From the NCBI RefSeq assembly GCF_013032445.1, contig NZ_WQCA01000009.1, positions 186,001 to 250,000 on the forward strand: a stretch of DNA of 64,000 nt, read 5' to 3'. Position 1 is the stretch's first letter; every line of letters starts with the position of its first letter. The translations under genes were made by a program, and so were the position numbers. Positions 57,480 to 64,000 of this stretch are shown here, in pieces. The stretch is from Ruegeria arenilitoris (GTDB lineage Bacteria; Pseudomonadota; Alphaproteobacteria; Rhodobacterales; Rhodobacteraceae). A model generated the notes under the pieces. It did not search any database, was not told the origin of the DNA, and worked only from the letters and a program-made list of their open reading frames with translations.

Positions 57480-57875
57480 ATTTCTGCCCAACGGGTTTTG
57501 TTCTCGAAATTTCGTGGGGCTCTCTTGTGAACACTTGGTTGAATGAAAAGCGCGCGCCGTAGCAGCGGGTCTTCTCGTAGAAGACGCAGTTTTTCCAATG
57601 ACGGCTTGGTGCGGCCGAACCGACGTTGAGCACCTCCAGTACTGCGCGGGAGCCTAAATGTCCGCTTTGAGGAGCTGCATCAATGTATTGGTTGATTGGG
57701 TAGGGGATCAATTGGGCCCCCGCAGGCTGGGCCAAGCTTGAGCTATTTGAGGGCTCCGCGTGACCCAGCCTGCTTATCTCTTTCGTGGCATTAAGCAGGA
57801 CTGTTCGAGCGGAGCAATTTTGATCTCTTCCTAATGAGCAGATTTAGGTAGAGTAATTTTGGGTGTTATTTGAGC
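57480..57875. other. Gene-free right end of the island
   Basis: No supported gene. It holds a long inverted repeat (GCAGGCTGGG near 57722, CCCAGCCTGC near 57763) in a stretch that also contains AAGCTTGAGCT. The last 100 bp (57776-57870) are AT-rich and run directly into the 3' half of the tRNA. No integrase gene or fragment was identified. Confidence 0.5.
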
Positions 57876-57926
57876 AGCTGACTTCTAATTTGCAGGTTGA
57901 GGGTTCGAGTCCTTCCGGGATCGCCA
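57876..57926 (+). pseudogene. 3' half of split tRNA-Arg(UCU)
   Basis: 51 bases: position 26 A, anticodon stem GCTGA/TTTGC with loop CTTCTAA (anticodon TCT at 57884-57886), 5-base variable loop, T arm GAGGG/CCTTC with loop TTCGAGT, acceptor strand CGGGATC, discriminator G and encoded CCA. The anticodon stem has a T-T mismatch and a G-T pair where the intact form would be expected to pair fully, so the half is decaying. It completes the 5' half at 41515-41540. Confidence 0.85.
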
Positions 57927-58001
57927 GTCATCATTTCAAGCCCAACAAATTCCGCTGAACCGCAAGATTTTACGTCGTGCCCTATTGTGTTGAAAAAAAT
58001 A

Positions 58002-58017
58002 TTGCAACCGGTTGCAA
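58002..58017. promoter_or_regulatory. LacI-type operator upstream of iolG
   Basis: TTGCAACCGGTTGCAA, a perfect 16-bp palindrome with the central CG typical of LacI/GalR-family operators. It lies 43 bp before the iolG start and is preceded by an A-rich stretch. The matching regulator gene is not in the window. A one-mismatch copy lies at 59054-59069. Confidence 0.8.
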
Positions 58018-58060
58018 AAGGAAACATTGTATCGCCAAGTTGGAGATTCGGGAGAACCGT

Positions 58061-59074
58061 ATGCTGAGAATCGGACTGCTTGGCGCCGGGCGCATTGGTC
58101 GGGTACACGCACAGGCCATTGCCGCGCATCCTCAAAGTCAGCTTTGCGCGGTTTCCGATGCGATTTCCGAGGCGGCTGAAAGCGTTGCTGCGGAACAGGG
58201 GGCAACAGCCCGCGAGTCTTCGGATGTCATTGCCGACCCGTCAATCGATGCGGTGCTGATCGCGACGCCGACGGATACCCATTCTGACCTGATCGAAGCC
58301 GCCACGCAGGCCGGTAAGGCAGTTCTGTGTGAAAAACCCGTTGACCTGAGCCTTGAACGGGCGCTGGCGTGCCAGATGGTTGCGGCGGAAACTGGCCAGC
58401 CGGTAATGGTCGGGTTCAACCGCCGGTTTGACCCCAGCTTCTCGACCCTGAAAGCGGCCTCCGATCAGGGTGAGATTGGCACGACCGAGATGCTGTCGAT
58501 CACCTCTTTCGATCCGGCCCCGCCGCCAATAAGCTATATCAAGGTCTCGGGTGGTCTGTTCCGGGACATGATGATCCATGATTTCGACATGGCGAACTAT
58601 CTGATGGGCCAGTTGCCGGAACGCATTACCGCCGTTGGCACCTCGATCGTCGACCCCGAGATCGGGCGCGAAGGGGATGTGGATACTGCCGTGGTCACAA
58701 TGACTTATGCGGATGGCAAAATCGTGGTGATCAAGAACTCACGCCGGGCGGTCTACGGCTATGACCAGCGGATCGAGATGCTGGGCTCGGGCGGGTTGCT
58801 GCAGGCCCATAACATTCTTGAAAACGCCGTGGTTAAATCGACGGCCGATGGCGTTACCGGCGCCAAGCCGACATATTTCTTTCTGGAACGCTACATGCCC
58901 GCCTATCGCGCGGAATGGGATGCGTTTGTTCAGGCCGTGCTGAGTGGCTCGACGATGCCAGTGACACTGGAGGATGGCGTTGCAGCGCTGGCGATGGCCG
59001 AAGCCGCGACCCGCTCGGCTCAATCCGGGCAACCGGTCGCAATGGCTGACGTTTTGAAACCGGTTGCAAAATGA
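58061..59074 (+). CDS. iolG: Inositol 2-dehydrogenase (Gfo/Idh/MocA)
   Basis: 337 residues from the ATG at 58061, with GGAG upstream; the frame reaches back through the operator but that is not coding. Rossmann motif GLLGAGRIGRVHAQAI, cofactor motif CEKPVDLSLE and catalytic DMMIHDFDMANYL (His). It oxidises myo-inositol to 2-keto-myo-inositol. Its last codons double as a second operator copy. Adjacent transporter and iolD support the inositol assignment. Confidence 0.92.
   Translation: MLRIGLLGAGRIGRVHAQAIAAHPQSQLCAVSDAISEAAESVAAEQGATARESSDVIADPSIDAVLIATPTDTHSDLIEAATQAGKAVLCEKPVDLSLERALACQMVAAETGQPVMVGFNRRFDPSFSTLKAASDQGEIGTTEMLSITSFDPAPPPISYIKVSGGLFRDMMIHDFDMANYLMGQLPERITAVGTSIVDPEIGREGDVDTAVVTMTYADGKIVVIKNSRRAVYGYDQRIEMLGSGGLLQAHNILENAVVKSTADGVTGAKPTYFFLERYMPAYRAEWDAFVQAVLSGSTMPVTLEDGVAALAMAEAATRSAQSGQPVAMADVLKPVAK
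59054..59069. promoter_or_regulatory. Second LacI-type operator, at the 3' end of iolG
   Basis: TTGAAACCGGTTGCAA differs at one base from the site at 58002-58017. It overlaps the last iolG codons (LKPVAK) and lies 131 bp before the binding-protein start, where it can control a promoter for the transporter operon. Confidence 0.65.
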
Positions 59075-59199
59075 GCCGATATCCGGAAACTGGGCAAAGC
59101 TCCGCCAGATTCCCGGAGCGGCGGAGATTCGGTGAATCCGGATGATTGGGGCTGGAGCCCCGGCAATAAAGACAAACTATTCTAATGGGAGGAGACCAA

Positions 59200-60120
59200 A
59201 TGAATAAGTTCGTGAAAGGTGCACTTGCCGCTGGCGCGCTGGCCTTGGCCACACCTGCATTCGCGCAGGAAATTGTGGTTGTTTCGCATGGCCAGGCAAA
59301 TGACGCGTTCTGGAACGTCGTCAAGAACGGTGTTGAACAGGCGGGCAAGGATGTTGGCGTCAACGTGGAATACCGCGCGCCGGAAACCTTTGACATGGTG
59401 GCCATGTCGCAGCTGATCGACGCCGCCGTCAACCAAGAGCCGGACGGGCTGATCGTTTCGATCCCCGACGCGGACGCGCTTGGCCCGTCAATCGAACGCG
59501 CGGTTGCGGCCGGTATCCCGGTGATCTCGATCAATTCGGGGGCCGAAGTTGCCAAAGAACTGGGTGCCTTGCTGCATGTCGGTCAGGATGAATACGACGC
59601 CGGCAAGGCCGCTGGCGAAGCGTTGGCATCCATGGGCGGTAGCAACGCGATCTGTGTAAACCACGAAGTAGGCAACGTGTCGCTGGACCTGCGCTGTGAA
59701 GGGTTCACCGAAGGCTTTGGCGGTAACGTGACCGTCTTGCCGACCTCGAATGACCCGTCCGAGATTGAATCAAAAGTGGCAGCTGCTTTGGCATCGGATG
59801 AGAGTGTCGATACCGTCATGGCTTTGGGTGCCAGCTCAGCGGGTGAGCCCGCCGTTGCAGCCGTCAAAGCCTCGGGTCGGGACGTAAATGTTGCCTCCTT
59901 CGACCTGTCTGCCAACTTTCTGCAATCGGTTGTTGACGGCGACGCGGCCTTTGCCATCGACCAGCAGCAGTATCTGCAGGGCTATCTGGCGGTGAACTTC
60001 ATGGGGCTGCACGCCAAGTACGGTCTGATGCCGGGCGGCGACGTTCCCTCGGGTCCGAACCTGGTGACCGCTGAAAAGGCCGGTCAAGTGATCGATCTTT
60101 CGTCGCAAGGCATCCGCTAA
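59200..60120 (+). CDS. Sugar (inositol) ABC transporter substrate-binding protein
   Basis: 306 residues from the ATG at 59200 with GGGAGGAGA upstream. Signal peptide MNKFVKGALAAGALALATPAFA. Type I periplasmic sugar-binding fold (VVVSHGQANDAFWNVVKNG, INSGAEVAKELGALLHVGQDE). In this context the ligand is probably myo-inositol. Opens the transporter operon. Confidence 0.93.
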   Translation: MNKFVKGALAAGALALATPAFAQEIVVVSHGQANDAFWNVVKNGVEQAGKDVGVNVEYRAPETFDMVAMSQLIDAAVNQEPDGLIVSIPDADALGPSIERAVAAGIPVISINSGAEVAKELGALLHVGQDEYDAGKAAGEALASMGGSNAICVNHEVGNVSLDLRCEGFTEGFGGNVTVLPTSNDPSEIESKVAAALASDESVDTVMALGASSAGEPAVAAVKASGRDVNVASFDLSANFLQSVVDGDAAFAIDQQQYLQGYLAVNFMGLHAKYGLMPGGDVPSGPNLVTAEKAGQVIDLSSQGIR

Positions 60121-60186
60121 GCCTACCGGACTCTGACAATAGAAGCGGCGCCCAGCGCGCCGTTTCAACCGAATAGGGAGAAAAAC

Positions 60187-61293
60187 ATGAGCCAGTCAGC
60201 GCCTGTCGCAGCCGACGAAAGGGTCAAAAGCGAACCGTTTCTGACCAAGTTAATGAAACGCCCCGAACTTGGTGCCATGGCCGGTGTCGTTCTGGTGTTC
60301 ATCTTCTTCGCGATCACCGCGGACAGCTCGATGTTCACTCTGGCCGGGGTCATGAACTTCATGACGCCTGCGGCTCAGTTGGGTATTCTGGCCATCGGCG
60401 CCGCGCTGTTGATGATCGGCGGAGAGTTCGACCTTTCGATTGGATCGATGGTCGCATTTTCCGGCCTGTTCTTCGGCGTCTGCGTGGTCACCTGGCAATT
60501 ACCACTGATTGCCGCGATCCCGATGACCTTTGTTTTTGCGGCCATGGTCGGTGCGATCAACGGTAATATCGTGATCCGTTCAGGCCTGCCGTCCTTTATC
60601 GTGACGCTGGCCTTTCTGTTCATCCTGCGGGGGCTGTCTCTGGTCGGGCTGAAAATGGCGACCGGGGGATCGACCCAATTGCGCGGCGTGCGTGATGCAA
60701 CCGAAAATGACTGGCTGGCCCCGTTCTTTTCGGGCGAGGCCTTTGGCAGCCTTTTCGCCTGGCTGGCCGAAAAGGGCGTGATCGATACGTTCAAAAGCGG
60801 CGCCCCAAAAGTGCCGGGTATCCCGGTTGAAATTTTGTGGTTCATCGTGATGGCGCTGGCTGCGACCTATGTGTTGCTGCGCACCCCGGCGGGGAACTGG
60901 ATTTTCGCGTCGGGCGGCGACAAGACTGCTGCGTCCAACTCGGGTGTGCCGGTGAACCGCGTCAAGGTTTCGCTGTTCATGCTGACGGCTTGTTGCGCCG
61001 CGCTGGTGGCGATTATCACCGTTATGGATGCCGGTTCGACCGATGCCCGCCGCGGCTTCCAAAAGGAATTCGAGGCGATCATCGCGGCCGTGATCGGGGG
61101 CTGTCTGCTGACTGGCGGTTATGGCTCGGCTATCGGGGCGTTCTTCGGCTCGATCATCTTTGGCATGGTTGTCATCGGTCTGACCTATACCGACTTCGAT
61201 CAGGATTGGTTCCAGGTCTTTCTGGGCGCCATGCTGCTGATCGCGGTTCTGTTCAACAACGCGATCCGTAAACGCGTAACCGGGGAGCGCTGA
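60187..61293 (+). CDS. Sugar (inositol) ABC transporter permease
   Basis: 368 residues. About ten membrane segments of the RbsC/AraH type; cytoplasmic EAA-like loop and the periplasmic insert around 150-210 are usual for this family. Starts with AGGGAGAAAAAC upstream. It probably forms a homodimer channel. It ends 1 bp before the ATPase start. Confidence 0.92.
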   Translation: MSQSAPVAADERVKSEPFLTKLMKRPELGAMAGVVLVFIFFAITADSSMFTLAGVMNFMTPAAQLGILAIGAALLMIGGEFDLSIGSMVAFSGLFFGVCVVTWQLPLIAAIPMTFVFAAMVGAINGNIVIRSGLPSFIVTLAFLFILRGLSLVGLKMATGGSTQLRGVRDATENDWLAPFFSGEAFGSLFAWLAEKGVIDTFKSGAPKVPGIPVEILWFIVMALAATYVLLRTPAGNWIFASGGDKTAASNSGVPVNRVKVSLFMLTACCAALVAIITVMDAGSTDARRGFQKEFEAIIAAVIGGCLLTGGYGSAIGAFFGSIIFGMVVIGLTYTDFDQDWFQVFLGAMLLIAVLFNNAIRKRVTGER

Positions 61294-61294
61294 T

Positions 61295-62113
61295 ATGACC
61301 GAGGATACCAAGTTCCACCACGGCGATGCGACCGACGCGGCTCCTATCGTGGAAATGAAGAACATCGAAAAGCACTTTGGCAACATTATCGCTCTGGCCG
61401 GTGTCAGCTTTGACGTCAAACCGGGCGAGTGCCACTGTCTGCTGGGTGATAACGGTGCGGGCAAGTCAACCTTCATCAAGACCATGTCCGGGGTGCATAA
61501 ACCCACTAAGGGCGAAATCTATTTCGAAGGCAAACCACTGCATTTCGACACCCCGCGCGATGCGATGGAGGCGGGCATTGCGACCGTGTTTCAGGACCTT
61601 GCAATGATCCCGCTGATGAGCGTGACGCGGAACTTCTTCATGGGGCGCGAGCCGACCAAAGGAAAAGGGTTGCTCAAGCGGTTCGATGTGGAACAGGCCA
61701 ATGAGGTCTGCATGGAAGAGATGCGCAAGATGGGCATCAATCTGCGCGGGCCGGATCAGGCAGTCGGTACGCTTTCCGGTGGCGAGCGGCAGACCGTTGC
61801 GATTGCGCGTGCGGTGTATTTCGGTGCCAAAATCCTGATCCTCGACGAACCGACTTCGGCTCTGGGTGTGCGCCAAACGTCAAATGTTCTGGCGACCATT
61901 GACCGAGTGCGCAGTCAGGGCGTGGGCGTTGTCTTCATCAGCCACAACGTGCGGCACGCGCTGGCGGTGGGTGACCGGTTTACCGTGCTAAACCGAGGCA
62001 AGACTCTGGGTACGGCGAAACGCGGAGATATCACGCCCGAAGAACTGCAGGACCTCATGGCCGGCGGTCAGGAAATGGCCGAGCTGGAAGGCTCGCTGGG
62101 TGGAACGGTCTAA
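61295..62113 (+). CDS. Sugar (inositol) ABC transporter ATP-binding protein
   Basis: 272 residues, a single nucleotide-binding domain rather than the doubled RbsA form. Walker [16 protein letters not shown], signature [18 protein letters not shown] and Walker [14 protein letters not shown]. Pairs with the permease upstream. Confidence 0.93.
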   Translation: MTEDTKFHHGDATDAAPIVEMKNIEKHFGNIIALAGVSFDVKPGECHCLLGDNGAGKSTFIKTMSGVHKPTKGEIYFEGKPLHFDTPRDAMEAGIATVFQDLAMIPLMSVTRNFFMGREPTKGKGLLKRFDVEQANEVCMEEMRKMGINLRGPDQAVGTLSGGERQTVAIARAVYFGAKILILDEPTSALGVRQTSNVLATIDRVRSQGVGVVFISHNVRHALAVGDRFTVLNRGKTLGTAKRGDITPEELQDLMAGGQEMAELEGSLGGTV

Positions 62114-62201
62114 CACCGTTCCCCTCTTTTCGGGTCCGGGTGGCCCAACCTTACAAAATGACAGGATTGGCCAAATCGGCCTTGTGTTGAAAGGGATCAC
62201 A

Positions 62202-64000
62202 ATGGGCAAAACAGTCCGACTGACCGCAGCGCAAGCTTTGGTGCGCTATCTGGGCGCGCAGATGAACGAGGCCGGAGAGCCGTTCATTGCAGGGGTCTGG
62301 GCCATTTTTGGCCACGGCAACGTGGCCGGGCTGGGTGAGGCGTTGCACGCCGTCAAAGACAGCCTGCCCACCTATCGCGGTCACAACGAACAGACCATGG
62401 CGCATTGTGCGATCGCGTATGCCAAACAGATGCGTCGGACGCGGACCCTGGCGGTCACGTCCTCCATCGGGCCGGGGGCCACGAACATGGTCACGGCAGC
62501 GGCACTGGCGCATGTGAACCGCCTGCCGGTTTTGATCCTGCCGGGTGATGTGTTCGCAACCCGCGGCCCCGACCCGGTGTTGCAACAGATCGAAAGTTTC
62601 GGTGACGGCACGCTCAGCGCCAATGACTGTTTCAAACCCGTCAGCCGCTATTTCGACCGCATTTCCCGGCCCGAACACCTGCTGACTGCATTGCCGCGTG
62701 CCTTCCGCACGATGACCGACCCGGCCGATTGCGGACCGGTAACGCTGGCCTTCTGTCAGGATGTACAGGCCGAGGCTTATGACTATCCCGAAAGCTTCTT
62801 TGAGCCGCGCGTCTGGTATCAGCGCCGCATCCGCCCTGATGAGGGCGAACTGGCCCGCGCGGTGGCCGCCATCAAGGCGGCCAAACGCCCGGTCATCGTC
62901 GCCGGGGGCGGGGTGCACTACTCGGGCGCAACTGATGCACTGCAGAGCTTTGTCGAAACGCACAACATTCCGATCACCGAGACGCAGGCCGGCAAGTCCG
63001 CGCTGGCTTGGGATCACCCGCTGAACCTTGGCCCCATCGGCGTGACCGGCGGTGAGCCCGCCAACGATATCTGCGCCGAGGCTGATCTGGTTCTGGGTGT
63101 CGGCACACGCTTTCAGGACTTCACCACCGGTTCGTGGGGTCTGTTCTCGAACCCTGAACGCGAGATGATCAGCCTGAACACTGCCGCCTATGACGCCGAG
63201 AAACACGGTGCCATGCCGCTGCAATCCGACGCTCGCGTCGGGCTTGAGGAGTTGGGCGTCGCCCTCCAAGGGTACCGTGCCGATCCGGTGGCCGACACGC
63301 TGAAAGCCGACTGGTTCGGCAAGGTGGACACGCTGACCGACGCGCCGGGTGACGGCAACGCGCTGCCCACCGACATGCAGGTGGTAGGCGCGGTGCAGCG
63401 CGCTTCGCATGACGATACGGTTGTGATGTGTGCTGCGGGCACCATGCCGGGTGAGCTGCACAAGCTGTGGAAAGCGCCGCGTCCCGGGGCCTATCACATG
63501 GAATACGGCTTTAGCTGCATGGGCTACGAGATCGCGGGCGCAATGGGCATCAAGATGGCCCAGCCGGATCGCGATGTGATCTGCTTTACCGGCGACGGAA
63601 CCTATATGATGGCAAACTCGGAGATGGCCACAGCGGCGATGATGGGCGTGTCCTTCACAGTTGTAATCACCGACAACCGCGGCTTTGGCTGCATCAACCG
63701 CCTGCAGATGGGCACCGGCGGAGCCGAGTTTAACAACCTGCTGGATCATACCGTGCACGAAACTGCGTCGAATATCGACTTTGCCGCCCATGCGGCAGCG
63801 ATGGGGGCGACTTCAGTCAAGGTCAGCTCGATTGCCGAGCTTGAAGATGCGCTGGCCAAGCGCGGCGACATCAAGGGCCCTTACGTGGTGGTCATTGACA
63901 CCGATCCCTATCCGTCGACCGAATACGGCGGCACGTGGTGGGAAGTGGCCGTGCCCGAGGTCAGCGTCCGCCCCGAAGTGAATGAAAAACGCGCGGCCTA
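62202..64000 (+). CDS. iolD: 3D-(3,5/4)-trihydroxycyclohexane-1,2-dione hydrolase, 3' end off window
   Basis: At least 599 residues from the ATG at 62202, open to the right edge. A ThDP-dependent ring-opening hydrolase of inositol catabolism. The ThDP motif GDGTYMMANSEMATAAMMG and the later NRGFGCINRLQMG and N-terminal SSIGPGATNM are those of IolD. It runs off the right edge after KRAA, with the stop codon beginning TA at the last bases. Directly follows the transporter genes. Confidence 0.95.
   Translation, partial: MGKTVRLTAAQALVRYLGAQMNEAGEPFIAGVWAIFGHGNVAGLGEALHAVKDSLPTYRGHNEQTMAHCAIAYAKQMRRTRTLAVTSSIGPGATNMVTAAALAHVNRLPVLILPGDVFATRGPDPVLQQIESFGDGTLSANDCFKPVSRYFDRISRPEHLLTALPRAFRTMTDPADCGPVTLAFCQDVQAEAYDYPESFFEPRVWYQRRIRPDEGELARAVAAIKAAKRPVIVAGGGVHYSGATDALQSFVETHNIPITETQAGKSALAWDHPLNLGPIGVTGGEPANDICAEADLVLGVGTRFQDFTTGSWGLFSNPEREMISLNTAAYDAEKHGAMPLQSDARVGLEELGVALQGYRADPVADTLKADWFGKVDTLTDAPGDGNALPTDMQVVGAVQRASHDDTVVMCAAGTMPGELHKLWKAPRPGAYHMEYGFSCMGYEIAGAMGIKMAQPDRDVICFTGDGTYMMANSEMATAAMMGVSFTVVITDNRGFGCINRLQMGTGGAEFNNLLDHTVHETASNIDFAAHAAAMGATSVKVSSIAELEDALAKRGDIKGPYVVVIDTDPYPSTEYGGTWWEVAVPEVSVRPEVNEKRAA

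Larger units (their letters stand above)
41541..57875. mobile_element. 16.3-kb genomic island splitting a tRNA-Arg gene
   Basis: Its ends are defined by the two halves of a single tRNA-Arg(UCU): position 25 of the tRNA is at 41540 and position 26 is at 57876. The four bases GAGC occur at both junctions (41537-41540 and 57872-57875), as a short target duplication or crossover would leave. The island holds a complete different tRNA-Arg(UCU), a truncated sugar isomerase, two metabolic gene sets, a winged-helix/TPR regulator and antitoxin-like remnants. No integrase, transposase or excisionase is visible, so it may be decayed. Its composition is generally lower in GC than the flanks, especially 41.5-42, 46.3-48.8 and 57.5-57.9 kb. 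Confidence 0.75.

Noticed and set aside
57412..57735. 107-codon minus-strand frame at the right island end
   Set aside because: It overlaps the BCCT 3' end and terminator, has no ribosome-binding site and no recognisable pattern.
41515..57926. Trans-spliced split tRNA as in Nanoarchaeum
   Set aside because: The flanks of the two halves show no complementary segments that could bring them together, no such tRNA is known in bacteria, and the 3' half carries a stem mismatch. Disruption by insertion explains the facts better.
62151..63791. 546-codon open frame on the minus strand opposite iolD
   Set aside because: Opposite strand encodes a clear ThDP enzyme; the shadow has low-complexity His/Arg/Gly composition and no domain.

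Overview
The window reads as chromosomal DNA of a marine alphaproteobacterium of the Rhodobacteraceae (Roseobacter group, Ruegeria-like). The signs are GC-rich, tightly packed genes, an mreBCD-mrdA block, a class I lysyl-tRNA synthetase, an NDUFS4-type complex I subunit, phenylalanine hydroxylase next to an Lrp regulator, and a myo-inositol uptake and catabolism cluster. Genus is an inference; no rRNA gene is present.

Region 1 (1-41.5 kb) is mostly core genome: elongasome genes (mrdA partial, mreD, mreC, mreB), rlmJ, leuA with an apparent leucine attenuator, an SDR, a long MORN-repeat protein, nadE, an FAD oxidoreductase, a Tat-exported metallo-hydrolase, gltX, an NsrR-type regulator beside an FNR-like box, the tesA/ybbA/ybbP trio, an L,D-transpeptidase, cspA, a DUF3800 gene of foreign composition, ettA, a MOSC protein, nadD, dacB, lrp/phhA/phhB, lysK, a large beta-helix protein, several small stress or ABM-fold proteins, an ORF6N gene with a duplicated palindrome, uvrB, an NDUFS4 homologue and a GNAT enzyme.

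Region 2 (41.54-57.88 kb) appears to be a 16.3-kb genomic island that splits a tRNA-Arg(UCU) gene. The 5' half (26 nt) lies at 41515-41540 and the matching 3' half (51 nt) at 57876-57926. Put together they make one 77-nt cloverleaf. The island carries its own complete but different tRNA-Arg(UCU) at 41675-41752, just inside the left end beside a nest of palindromes. No integrase or transposase is visible. Cargo: a truncated sugar isomerase, a Gfo/Idh/MocA dehydrogenase, a Tat-exported MBL hydrolase with a CobW-type GTPase and a small protein, a divergent winged-helix/TPR membrane protein, antitoxin-like remnants, and a LysR-controlled operon (aldehyde dehydrogenase, variant M19 dipeptidase, unknown 561-aa protein, DUF3726 protein, Ldh-family reductase, BCCT transporter) that looks like a catabolic pathway for a betaine-type, possibly heterocyclic, compound.

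Region 3 (57.9-64 kb) is a myo-inositol cluster: iolG, a sugar ABC transporter (binding protein, permease, ATPase) and iolD running off the end. A LacI-type palindrome precedes iolG, and a one-mismatch copy inside the end of iolG precedes the transporter, so one regulator outside the window probably controls both.

The split tRNA-Arg, with a replacement copy carried by the inserted island, is the most unusual structure here. Next are the unnamed betaine-type operon, the ORF6N gene with a second operator copy inside its own coding sequence, and the leuA attenuator.
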